DNA of 8,928 nucleotides from an uncultured Eubacteriales bacterium (GTDB lineage: Bacteria > Bacillota > Clostridia > Lachnospirales > Lachnospiraceae). The notes under the pieces are model-generated. The model was not told where the DNA came from. It made no database searches and saw only the letters and a list, made by a program, of their open reading frames with translations. Below are positions 1 through 6,708 of this stretch, piece by piece (position 1 is the first letter of the stretch; each line of letters begins with the position of its first letter). A program made the translations under genes and the position numbers. The stretch is taken from assembly GCA_900545455.1 (NCBI GenBank), contig UQZF01000115.1, positions 1-8,928 on the forward strand. Direction: 5' to 3'.

Positions 1-1287
1 CTTGTCAACTACGACGGCAGCGTCATCATAGTTGCGCACGACCGTTATTTTCTTGATAAAGTTGTGACAAAGGTTATCGAGGTCGAGAGAGGTGTCGTGA
101 GTGTGTTCTCGGGAAATTATTCCGACTACGCGGCAAAGAAAAAGCAGCTCATGGATGCGAAGTTAAAAGAGTATTACAACCAGCAGAGAGACATCAAGCA
201 TCAGGAGGAGGTCATTGCAAAGCTCAAGTCATTTAACCGTGAGAAGTCGATTAAGCGTGCGGAGAGCCGCGAGAAGATGCTTGATAAGATTGAGGTCATA
301 GACAAGCCGATAACCGGGCAGGAGACGATGCACTTTAAGCTTGAGCCTGCAAAGGAGAGCGGAAACGATGTGTTAAGCGTCGAGGGGCTCTCAAAGTCGT
401 TCGGCAGCCAGAAGCTTTTCGAGGATGTGAGCTTTGAGATAAAGAAGGGCGAGAAGGTCGCACTCATCGGAAACAACGGAACGGGAAAGACCACGATACT
501 TAAGATAATCAACCACATAATTGAGGCTGATGCGGGAAAGGTTAAGCTTGGTGCCAATGTCGAGATAGGCTATTATGATCAGGAGCACAACGTCCTCCAC
601 ATGGACAAGACAGCGTTTGAGGAAATCGGGGATGCATATCCGGATATGACCAACACGCAGATAAGAAATATGCTTGCGTGCTTCCTTTTTACGGGGGATG
701 ACGTGTTCAAAAAAATCGGGGATCTGAGCGGCGGAGAGAGAGGAAGAGTGTCACTTGCAAAGCTCATGCTGTCAAATGCCAACTTTTTGATTCTCGATGA
801 GCCTACCAACCATCTTGATATTATGTCGAAGGAGATTCTTGAGTCGGCACTCAACAGATATACGGGAACGGTTCTGTATGTGTCGCATGACAGATATTTT
901 ATCAACAAGACCGCGGGCAGAATTATCGAGCTTTCTGCAAACACGGTCACGAACTATATAGGAAACTACGATTACTATCTCGAAAAGAGGGATATACTCG
1001 CGCCGAAGGAAATCAAGGCGGCGAAGGAGGAGAAGAGCACTGCGGTAAAGGATGACTGGAAGGCACAGAAGGAAGAGCAGGCGAGAATCAGAAAAAGGCA
1101 GAATGACATTTCTAAGATCGAGAAGAATATAGAGAAGCTTGAGGCTGAGAATGCTGAGATCGATGAGCAGCTTGCACTGCCTGAGGTATACACGGATGTG
1201 CCGAAACTTATGAAGCTCAATGAGAGAAAACAGCAGATAGATGCAGAACTTACCAAGTTGTATGGGGAATGGGAGACGTTATCGTAA
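1..1287 (+). CDS. ABC-F family ATPase, 5' end outside window
   Basis: This is the C-terminal 428 residues of a soluble ABC-F ATPase; the reading frame is open from base 1, so the start lies upstream. ABC-F proteins carry two ATPase domains and no membrane segment, and usually act on the ribosome, as translation factors or antibiotic-resistance proteins. Seen here: the H-loop of the first domain (AHDRYFLD, about residue 13); a charged helical linker (about 35-115) that in the family reaches toward the P-site tRNA; then a complete second domain with Walker A GNNGTGKTT (469-495), signature LSGGE (724-738), Walker B FLILDEP (784-804) and H-loop SHDRYF (883-900). A Lys/Glu-rich coiled coil makes up roughly the last 90 residues. 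The first H-loop has Ala where Ser is usual. The subfamily and any link to resistance cannot be decided from this part. No terminator hairpin follows the stop; the rex promoter begins 9 bp later. Confidence 0.95.
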   Translation, partial: LVNYDGSVIIVAHDRYFLDKVVTKVIEVERGVVSVFSGNYSDYAAKKKQLMDAKLKEYYNQQRDIKHQEEVIAKLKSFNREKSIKRAESREKMLDKIEVIDKPITGQETMHFKLEPAKESGNDVLSVEGLSKSFGSQKLFEDVSFEIKKGEKVALIGNNGTGKTTILKIINHIIEADAGKVKLGANVEIGYYDQEHNVLHMDKTAFEEIGDAYPDMTNTQIRNMLACFLFTGDDVFKKIGDLSGGERGRVSLAKLMLSNANFLILDEPTNHLDIMSKEILESALNRYTGTVLYVSHDRYFINKTAGRIIELSANTVTNYIGNYDYYLEKRDILAPKEIKAAKEEKSTAVKDDWKAQKEEQARIRKRQNDISKIEKNIEKLEAENAEIDEQLALPEVYTDVPKLMKLNERKQQIDAELTKLYGEWETLS

Positions 1288-1295
1288 AATTTACA

Positions 1296-1313
1296 TTGAC
1301 TTTTTTTTAACAA
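1296..1313 (+). promoter_or_regulatory. Candidate Rex operator overlapping the rex -35
   Basis: The 18-bp stretch TTGACTTTTTTTTAACAA fits the spacing of the Firmicutes Rex box, TTGTTAA-N4-TTAACAA. The right half (1307-1313) matches perfectly; the left half matches only in the outer TTG. The outer TTG and CAA are among the best conserved Rex-box positions. Its place on the -35 element would let Rex repress its own gene when NADH is high. The degenerate left half keeps this tentative, because the TTG is also required by the -35 element itself. Confidence 0.45.
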
Positions 1314-1324
1314 GCTAATATAAT
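1296..1324 (+). promoter_or_regulatory. Sigma-A-type promoter of rex
   Basis: A -35 element TTGACT (1296-1301) and a perfect -10 element TATAAT (1319-1324) are separated by exactly 17 bp. Transcription should begin near 1331, giving a leader of about 30 nt before the rex ATG. It lies in the 75-bp gap between the ABC-F stop and rex, so rex has its own promoter. Read directly from sequence; the start point is inferred. Confidence 0.8.
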
Positions 1325-1362
1325 ATATCTATATTAATTTGTTTTAATAATGAGGTGTTTTG

Positions 1363-1995
1363 ATGGACGAAAGAGAGATTTCTACAGCCGTTATTAGGCG
1401 TCTCCCGAGATATTACAGATATTTAGAGGAACTTATAGACAGCGGTGTGGAGCGTATTTCCTCCAATGAGCTAAGCGAGAGAATGAAGGTCACTGCATCA
1501 CAGATTCGTCAGGATCTTAACAATTTTGGTGGATTCGGGCAGCAGGGCTACGGCTACAATGTGAAGTATCTTCATTCTGAGATTGCTAAGATTCTCGGAA
1601 TAGATAAGAAGCATAATATGATTATTATAGGTGCAGGTAATCTCGGGCAGGCAATTGCCAATTATTCGGCATTTGAGAAGAGGGGCTTTGTTGTCAAGGG
1701 AATATTTGACATCAACCCTAAGCTTGTCGGTATGACCGTAAGAGGTATCGAGGTGATGAGCTTAGAGGATATGCCGGAATTTGTGCGCAGAGAGAACATA
1801 GACATAGCAGCTCTCACGATTCCGAAGGCATGTGCAGCCGATGTGGCAGCCGATGTGGCTTCGGCAGGAGTTAAGGCTATATGGAATTTTGCCCATACGG
1901 ACTTAGCACTCCCGGAGGATGTTATTGTCGAGAATGTGCATCTGTCGGAGAGCCTTATGCAGTTGTCATACAGACTTGCGCGCAGGGAGCGATAA
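1363..1995 (+). CDS. rex: Redox-sensing transcriptional repressor Rex
   Basis: Rex is a cytoplasmic homodimeric repressor that senses the NADH/NAD+ ratio: NAD+ favours DNA binding and NADH releases it. In anaerobic Firmicutes it controls fermentation and NADH-reoxidation genes. The 210-residue product has the usual length. Residues 1-80 form the winged helix, with the conserved stretch QIRQDLNNFGGFGQQGYGY (47-65) covering recognition helix and wing. The Rossmann domain follows, with GAGNLG (90-95) for NAD(H) binding, an Asp at 116 ending the second strand (IFDINPKLVG) and a conserved C-terminal helix. I chose ATG 1363 because GAGGTG (1352-1357) sits 5 nt upstream; the in-frame TTG at 1360 would leave only 2 nt. 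It is probably a single-gene unit with its own promoter and terminator, and perhaps represses itself through the site at 1296-1313. Confidence 0.97.
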   Translation: MDEREISTAVIRRLPRYYRYLEELIDSGVERISSNELSERMKVTASQIRQDLNNFGGFGQQGYGYNVKYLHSEIAKILGIDKKHNMIIIGAGNLGQAIANYSAFEKRGFVVKGIFDINPKLVGMTVRGIEVMSLEDMPEFVRRENIDIAALTIPKACAADVAADVASAGVKAIWNFAHTDLALPEDVIVENVHLSESLMQLSYRLARRER

Positions 1996-2007
1996 TATAC
2001 GCATTTT

Positions 2008-2041
2008 AACAGACTGTGCCCGGGGCACGGTCTGTTTTACT
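2008..2041 (+). terminator. Intrinsic terminator after rex
   Basis: A 13-bp stem pairs 2008-2020 with 2024-2036, interrupted only by one U-G pair and closed by a 3-nt loop. Its GC-rich top (GTGCC/GGCAC) and the following TTTT-AC-TTT tract are typical of Rho-independent termination. It begins 12 nt after the rex stop and ends shortly before the Shine-Dalgarno of the next gene, so the downstream cluster depends on readthrough or on a promoter I could not recognise. Confidence 0.85.
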
Positions 2042-2063
2042 TTATGGAGAGGGATGAACCAAT

Positions 2064-2687
2064 ATGGTAAAAGACAAGAAGACAGTACAACTTACACCCG
2101 AAGAAATGCGGATATGGGATATGCTAAAGAAAAAGAACATTCCACTCATAAATGTTGATGAGAGGTGGCTCAGGCTTTTTCCTGAGAATGAAAAGACACC
2201 TGCTATTAAAAGGCTTGAAAAGGAGCTTAAGGAGCTGTTGAAGCGTCAGGGCAAGGTAAATACGGAGCTCAAGGACATCAAAGTGGTGAGGGAGCAGCTC
2301 ACACAGAGCGTTCTAAACAGTGCTGAGGATACAAGCATACCCGAGGCAAAGCGCCTCAAGAAGCAGGCGGCAAGCCAGAGACTCATTGTTGAGTCAAGGG
2401 AGAAGTTTGAACAGCTCGAGAGGGAACAACAGGAGCTTCCGGGGCTCATACAGGATGCCAACAACGCGCTCATTTTTGAGAGCGTGCGCGTCTGCTACGA
2501 GAAGATAGACAAGAACAAGAGCGACATAGAGAAGCTTGCACAGTGGATTGATGAGACAAGGCTGAAGCTCAAGGAGAGAATACTCATCAAGCAGGACAAG
2601 GAGACGAAGAATCAGGAAATCTATACATATCTGCACGCTATGTTGGGTGCGAAGGTTATGGAGGCGTTCGATGAAAACAGCGATTGA
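2064..2687 (+). CDS. Coiled-coil protein of unknown function
   Basis: I do not recognise this 207-residue protein. It is very rich in Lys, Glu and Gln, with no signal peptide or membrane segment, so it should be cytoplasmic. A short N-terminal part (about 1-45, with the aromatic patch DERWLRLFPE near 37-46) precedes long helices with heptad-like spacing (about 48-85 and 100-185), suggesting one or two coiled coils. A purine-rich site (GGAGAGG, 2046-2052) stands 11 nt before ATG 2064, a rather long gap; there is no better in-frame start. Its last 17 nt contain the start of nnr, and the nnr Shine-Dalgarno GGAGG (2660-2664) lies inside its coding region, so the two are almost certainly cotranscribed and translationally coupled. 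A role linked to NAD(P)HX repair is possible but unsupported. An ordinary codon pattern and the coupling argue that the gene is real. Confidence 0.88.
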   Translation: MVKDKKTVQLTPEEMRIWDMLKKKNIPLINVDERWLRLFPENEKTPAIKRLEKELKELLKRQGKVNTELKDIKVVREQLTQSVLNSAEDTSIPEAKRLKKQAASQRLIVESREKFEQLEREQQELPGLIQDANNALIFESVRVCYEKIDKNKSDIEKLAQWIDETRLKLKERILIKQDKETKNQEIYTYLHAMLGAKVMEAFDENSD

Positions 2688-4212
2688 TGGAGAGGCAGCA
2701 GGACGGATTGACAGATATTCCATAGAGAACGGAATGCCGTCATTGGTTCTTATGGAGCGTGCGGCGCTATGTGTGGCTGAATGTGTGAAAAAAATAACGA
2801 ACAAAGAAAATACAGGTAAAAAGGTGATTGCGGTATGCTCGGTCGGAAACAATGGTGCTGACGGGCTTGCCGCAATTCGTATGTTAAAGGCGGAGGGCTT
2901 TGACTGCCATGCACTTATAGCCGGTAACTTTGAGCATGCAACCGGGGAATTTAAGGCACAGCTTGGTCTTATCAATTTTCTTGGGATTCCGGTCATACAG
3001 TGGAGTGTGGACATTCACGCGGATTTTTTTGCTGAATATAATATAATTGTGGATGCTGTGTTTGGCATAGGCTTATCGAGAAATGTCGAGGGTGAGTATG
3101 CAAGGCTCATCGACTGTGTGAACGGTGCAGGTGGCACGGTCGTTGCGGTGGATATACCGTCGGGGATAAGTGCTGCAAGCGGCAATGTCATGGGAAAAGC
3201 CGTGAGGGCAGACTATACGATGACGTTCGGATATGCGAAGATTGGTGAGCTTTTGTATCCGGGTAAGACATACACGGGCAGGCTCATCGTGAATGAAATA
3301 GGCTTTCTGCCATATGATTTTAAGAAGAACGATGTCGGGCCGGAAAGCCATGCAATGTATTTTGGCGATGGTGAGCTTCGGGATGTGATTCCGGTGAGGG
3401 AGAGACGAAGTAACAAGGGCAGCTATGGAAAACCGCTTATTATAGCGGGGTCTAAGGACATGACGGGTGCGGCGTTCATGTCGGCGATGGCAGCGTACAG
3501 AACCGGGGCAGGGGTGGTGACGGTTCTCACGCACTCGTCGGCGGACGAATATCTTAAATCGGTTCTGCCGGAGGCTATTGTGAAATCTTACGATGATAAC
3601 CCGGAGGAGGCATTGGAACGGGCAATGCCTGCGGCATCCGTTATTGTGTTAGGTCCGGGAATGGCAGTCGGGGACATATCAAAGAGGGTGGTAAGGTATG
3701 TTCTTTTAAATGCCAAGGTACCGGTTATAGCTGACGCGGATGCACTTAATATAATTTCGGAAAATACGGATGAATGGCTTAACAATGAAAAATACAGAAG
3801 TTTCGGATACCCGCTTATAATTACGCCGCATGTGGGCGAAATGTCGAGACTTTCGGGGTATTCGATACCTGAAATTGCATCAAATATACCGCATTATGCA
3901 CTTGAATTTGCACATAGATATAGAGTATACTGTGTGCTTAAGGACGCAGTGAGTGCAGTGGCATCAGAGAACGGAGATTTGTTTCTCACAACTTGTGGGA
4001 ATCCCGGAATGGCTACTGCAGGTTCGGGGGACGTGCTGACGGGAGTTCTTGCCGCTGTCAATGCGTGGAATGACTATGATTTGTTCAAAAGGATAGCAAT
4101 CGGAGTGCAGCTTCACGCGGCAGCAGGGGATAAGGCGGCAGAGAGAGTCGGGGAGCATTCTCTTATGGCGCGTGATATTATAGATGCAATACCGGAGATA
4201 CTTTTAACATAA
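2671..4212 (+). CDS. nnr: Bifunctional NAD(P)H-hydrate epimerase/dehydratase
   Basis: This enzyme repairs NADHX and NADPHX, hydrated cofactors formed by damage or by side reactions of glyceraldehyde-3-phosphate dehydrogenase. The N-terminal epimerase (YjeF_N) interconverts R and S forms; the C-terminal ADP/ATP-dependent dehydratase (YjeF_C, ribokinase-like) regenerates NAD(P)H from the S form. The 513 residues match the usual fusion. Epimerase marks: MERAAL (28-33), GNNGADG (59-65), VDAVFGIGL (127-135) and DIPSG (161-165). Dehydratase marks: KGSYGKPLIIAGS (249-261), DADALN (355-360), TPHVGEM (385-391) and GNPGMATAGSGDVLTG (443-458), with the probable catalytic Asp454. The glycine-rich loop has Ala63 where GNNGGDG is usual. 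ATG 2671 is preferred because GGAGG ends 6 nt upstream and family homology starts there; a GTG at 2647 is in frame but lacks this support. It overlaps the previous gene by 17 nt, and alr follows after about 40 nt. Confidence 0.96.
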   Translation: MKTAIDGEAAGRIDRYSIENGMPSLVLMERAALCVAECVKKITNKENTGKKVIAVCSVGNNGADGLAAIRMLKAEGFDCHALIAGNFEHATGEFKAQLGLINFLGIPVIQWSVDIHADFFAEYNIIVDAVFGIGLSRNVEGEYARLIDCVNGAGGTVVAVDIPSGISAASGNVMGKAVRADYTMTFGYAKIGELLYPGKTYTGRLIVNEIGFLPYDFKKNDVGPESHAMYFGDGELRDVIPVRERRSNKGSYGKPLIIAGSKDMTGAAFMSAMAAYRTGAGVVTVLTHSSADEYLKSVLPEAIVKSYDDNPEEALERAMPAASVIVLGPGMAVGDISKRVVRYVLLNAKVPVIADADALNIISENTDEWLNNEKYRSFGYPLIITPHVGEMSRLSGYSIPEIASNIPHYALEFAHRYRVYCVLKDAVSAVASENGDLFLTTCGNPGMATAGSGDVLTGVLAAVNAWNDYDLFKRIAIGVQLHAAAGDKAAERVGEHSLMARDIIDAIPEILLT

Positions 4213-4252
4213 GTATTCAGACCGGCGGATAAGGGGATTTGGAGGCATAATG

Positions 4253-5407
4253 ATGATAGTTGATGATACAGCGTATGGATATAGCCGCGCTTATGCGCAG
4301 GTCGATTTATCTGCAATACGACGGAATATAGATACAAGCAGAAAGGCACTTCCCGATGGCACCGGGATTATAGCGGTGATAAAGACCGATGCATACGGAC
4401 ATGGTGCGGTGAGGGTTGCAAAGGCCGTTGAGGATATCACGGCAGGCTTTGCGGTGGCGACGATAGAGGAGGCTGTCGAATTAAGACAGGCGGGAATTAA
4501 GTCGCACATAATTGTCCTGGGCTATATATCGCCTAAGGAGTATGAGGAGGCGGTTGCAAACGATATTATTCTATCGATGTTCTCCTATGAGCAGGCGTGC
4601 GAGCTCTCGAAGCTTGCGGGGAGTATGGGAAAACCGGGGAGATGCCACATAAAAATTGATACAGGAATGAACAGAATAGGATTTCCAGCTAAACATGAGA
4701 GGGATATTGTTCCGACAGCGGATGAGATAGAGAAAATCAAGGCACTTCCCAATATAATATGTGACGGAATTTTTATGCATTTTGCAACGGCTGATGAGTC
4801 TGATAAGTCAAAGGCGAGAAAACAGTATGACAATTTCTGTATGCTGCTTGATGAGCTGTCACGCAGAAACATTTCTTTCACATACAGACATTGCTCTAAC
4901 TCCGCAGCAATTATTGATATGCCGGAGTGTACTTTCGAGTGGGTAAGACAGGGGATAACTCTGTACGGGCTTGCACCTTCGGATGAGATGGTACATGATG
5001 TGAAGCTGTATCCGGCGATGGAGCTTAAGAGCCATGTTGTACATATTAAGACGATTGAGAAAGGCGATGAGGTGAGCTACGGCGGAATATACACCGCCGA
5101 GAGTGAGAGACGCATCGCTACGGTATCCATCGGCTACGGCGACGGCTACCCGAGACAGCTCTCCAACAAGGGCTATGTGCTCATAAGAGGACAGAAGGCA
5201 CCGATTGTCGGAAGAGTGTGCATGGATCAATTCATGGTAGATGTGACTGATATTGACGGTGTTATGCTTGAGGATACAGTAACTCTGTTCGGACGTGACG
5301 GGGAGAACGAAATTACGGTGGATGAGCTCTCTGACCTTTGCGGACGTTTTAACTATGAATTTGTGTGCGATATTAATAAGAGAGTTAAGCGTATATATGT
5401 AGAATAA
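4253..5407 (+). CDS. alr: Alanine racemase
   Basis: A cytoplasmic pyridoxal-phosphate enzyme that converts L-alanine to D-alanine for peptidoglycan. The 384 residues have the normal fold-type III layout: an N-terminal TIM barrel with the PLP-binding lysine in VIKTDAYGHGA (Lys44), the conserved KIDTGMNRIGF stretch (about 134-144), HCSNSAA (213-219), then the C-terminal beta domain with the catalytic tyrosine in EVSYGG (Tyr276), IGYGDGYPRQLS (293-304) and VGRVCMDQFMVDV (319-331). All expected active-site residues are visible. GGAGG at 4241-4245 is 7 nt from ATG 4253 and 4 nt from an in-frame ATG at 4250. I chose 4253 for spacing; the difference is one residue. It lies 40 nt after nnr with no terminator between, so it is probably cotranscribed. 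A MazF gene follows, as next to alr in Bacillus, but without an antitoxin gene between them. Confidence 0.96.
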   Translation: MIVDDTAYGYSRAYAQVDLSAIRRNIDTSRKALPDGTGIIAVIKTDAYGHGAVRVAKAVEDITAGFAVATIEEAVELRQAGIKSHIIVLGYISPKEYEEAVANDIILSMFSYEQACELSKLAGSMGKPGRCHIKIDTGMNRIGFPAKHERDIVPTADEIEKIKALPNIICDGIFMHFATADESDKSKARKQYDNFCMLLDELSRRNISFTYRHCSNSAAIIDMPECTFEWVRQGITLYGLAPSDEMVHDVKLYPAMELKSHVVHIKTIEKGDEVSYGGIYTAESERRIATVSIGYGDGYPRQLSNKGYVLIRGQKAPIVGRVCMDQFMVDVTDIDGVMLEDTVTLFGRDGENEITVDELSDLCGRFNYEFVCDINKRVKRIYVE

Positions 5408-5502
5408 CGAAAAATAATATATTTCATGAATACACTCACGCGAAAGCTGGAAATACTTATCGTGTAATTATTGTAAAGCCAATGGCAAAACGGGGTGTAG
5501 AT

Positions 5503-5850
5503 ATGATAATAAGACGTGGTGATATATATTATGCGGATTTAAGACCTGTGATCGGCTCGGAGCAGGGGGGGATAAGACCAGTTCTGATAATTCAAAATGA
5601 TACGGGCAACAAGCACAGTCCGACAGTGATATGTGCTGCAATTACAAGCCAGATGCATAAATCCAAGCTCCCGACACATGTGGAGATTGATTCTTCGAAA
5701 TACGACATCATAAAGGACTCGGTAATTCTGCTTGAACAGCTTAGAACCATAGACAAAAAGAGACTTAAAGATAAGGTGTGCCATCTTGACAGCGAGATAA
5801 TAAGAAAGGTTAATCATGCACTTTTGGTGAGTCTTGAGCTGAATACATAG
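5503..5850 (+). CDS. mazF: MazF/PemK-type endoribonuclease toxin (EndoA-like)
   Basis: A sequence-specific mRNA-cleaving toxin of the MazF/PemK family. At 115 residues it is almost the length of B. subtilis EndoA/NdoA and closely similar from end to end: RRGDIYYADLRPVIGSEQGG at the start, RPVLIIQND (25-33), AAITSQ (45-50), LPTHVEI, and DSVILLEQLRTIDKKRL in the C-terminal half. Arg25 and Thr48, the catalytic residues known from B. subtilis MazF, are both present, so it should be active. ATG 5503 matches the family start and has GGGGTG (5492-5497) 5 nt upstream. An in-frame ATG at 5482 would add seven residues and lacks a good Shine-Dalgarno. The expected MazE-type antitoxin is absent: the 95-bp gap after alr is too small for one, and the following gene is efp. 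Probably cotranscribed with alr. Confidence 0.94.
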   Translation: MIIRRGDIYYADLRPVIGSEQGGIRPVLIIQNDTGNKHSPTVICAAITSQMHKSKLPTHVEIDSSKYDIIKDSVILLEQLRTIDKKRLKDKVCHLDSEIIRKVNHALLVSLELNT

Positions 5851-5900
5851 CAGTAAAACCGAAAAAAGTCAAAAAAGAGCAATTTAGATTGAAAAAATAG

Positions 5901-5929
5901 TTGAAATATGTTTTAAGATATATTAAAAT
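5901..5929 (+). promoter_or_regulatory. Sigma-A-type promoter of efp
   Basis: TTGAAA (-35, 5901-5906) and TAAAAT (-10, 5924-5929) are 17 bp apart, each one mismatch from consensus, in a very AT-rich gap between mazF and efp. Transcription would start near 5936, leaving a leader of about 33 nt with a full AAGGAGGT ribosome binding site at 5951-5958. This supports independent and strong expression of efp. No terminator hairpin for the upstream gene is visible here. Confidence 0.72.
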
Positions 5930-5968
5930 GAACAGAAGATTGATTATTCCAAGGAGGTATACCTATAT

Positions 5969-6526
5969 ATGGTAACAGCAGGCGATTTCAGAAACGGCAT
6001 GACAATACAGATGGACGGTTCAATTTGGCAGGTAATCGAGTTCCAGCATGTTAAGCCTGGTAAGGGCTCACCATTCGTTAGAACTAAGCTCAAGAATATC
6101 ATTAACGGAGGCGTTGTAGAGAACTCTTACAACCCTACTGCTAAGTTTGATTTAGCTCATATTGACAAGTCAGAGTATCAGTATCTTTATGCTGATGATG
6201 ATTTCTATCATTTCATGAACACAGAGAACTACGAGCAGATCCAGCTCACTAAGGAGACAGTAGGCGACTCACTCAAGTTCGTTAAGGAGAACGAGATGGT
6301 TAAGCTTCTCTCACACAACGGAGATGTATTCGCTATCGAGCCACCTCTTTTCGTTGAGCTTGTAATCACTGAGTCTGAGCCGGGCGTTAAGGGTAACACA
6401 GCAACAGGTGCTACTAAGCCGGCTATCGTTGAGACAGGTGCTAAGGTTATGGTTCCTCTCTTTGTTGAGCAGGGTGAGAAGATTAAGATTGACACCAGAA
6501 CAGGTGAGTATCTTTCAAGAGCATAA
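5969..6526 (+). CDS. efp: Elongation factor P
   Basis: EF-P binds between the P and E sites of stalled ribosomes and promotes peptide bond formation at polyproline stretches. The product is 185 residues, the standard length, with a KOW-like N-terminal domain (about 1-63) and two OB-fold domains (about 66-126 and 130-185). Lys32 in VKPGKGSPFVRTKLKN is at the tip that reaches the peptidyl-transferase centre; the same position is modified in B. subtilis. Pro35 follows where Ala is more common. The C-terminal signature region (ATKPAIVETGAKVMVPLFV, then GEYLSRA) is intact. The start follows AAGGAGGT by 10 nt and agrees with the family. Codon use is extreme: every Lys is AAG, every Glu GAG and every Arg AGA, unlike the neighbours, which fits high expression. 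It has its own promoter and terminator, so it is probably monocistronic. Confidence 0.97.
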   Translation: MVTAGDFRNGMTIQMDGSIWQVIEFQHVKPGKGSPFVRTKLKNIINGGVVENSYNPTAKFDLAHIDKSEYQYLYADDDFYHFMNTENYEQIQLTKETVGDSLKFVKENEMVKLLSHNGDVFAIEPPLFVELVITESEPGVKGNTATGATKPAIVETGAKVMVPLFVEQGEKIKIDTRTGEYLSRA

Positions 6527-6540
6527 TCTGATTTTTTTCT

Positions 6541-6597
6541 GTGTTGCGCGGTGCGATGTTTATTTCGCACCGTGTGATACATATTCATTTTTTCTTT
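6541..6597 (+). terminator. Intrinsic terminator after efp
   Basis: A 16-bp stem pairs 6541-6556 with 6565-6580 around an 8-nt loop. The upper seven pairs (GGTGCGA/TCGCACC) are perfect; the lower part contains several G-U pairs, so the hairpin is stable only in plus-strand RNA. A T-rich tract follows after a short gap (TTTTTT from 6588). It begins 15 nt after the efp stop. Stem and T tract support termination, although the U run is a few bases farther from the stem than in an ideal terminator. Confidence 0.75.
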
Positions 6598-6638
6598 ATT
6601 ATTTTATTTTTTCTTTTATTTATCCTTTATTTTCCCAA
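6577..6638 (+). other. G-free, T-rich tract
   Basis: No G occurs for 62 bases on the plus strand; the run is mostly T with scattered A and C. Its first part serves as the U tract of the efp terminator. The rest lies in the leader region of the next gene and shows no hairpin, coding potential or recognisable regulatory motif. Confidence 0.6.
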
Positions 6639-6708
6639 GTTTTTATTTGGTTTCGGAATAACCTTTGATTAGCCTGTCAAAGTTTATTTATAGAAAGGAA
6701 AACAAAAT

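Noticed and set aside
1284..1294. GTAAAATTTAC as a terminator of the ABC-F gene
   Set aside because: Its 5-bp arms leave a single-base centre, so no RNA hairpin can close; it contains the stop codon and has no GC.
1360..1362. TTG as start of rex
   Set aside because: It leaves only 2 nt to GAGGTG; ATG 1363 has 5 nt and gives the normal Rex N-terminus.
1919..2158. Open frame across the end of rex and the start of the coiled-coil gene
   Set aside because: It overlaps two better supported genes and the rex terminator and has no ribosome binding site or family resemblance.
2647..2649. GTG as an upstream start of nnr
   Set aside because: No ribosome binding site fits it and the extra eight residues lie outside the family homology; ATG 2671 has GGAGG at 6 nt.
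5426..5467. A 13-codon ORF between alr and mazF as an antitoxin
   Set aside because: Far too short for any MazE-type antitoxin and without a ribosome binding site or recognisable motif.
6665..6694. TTGATT-18-TATAGA as promoter of the DUF5688 gene
   Set aside because: The start point would fall at about 6701, after the ribosome binding site at 6694-6699, so the message would lack it.
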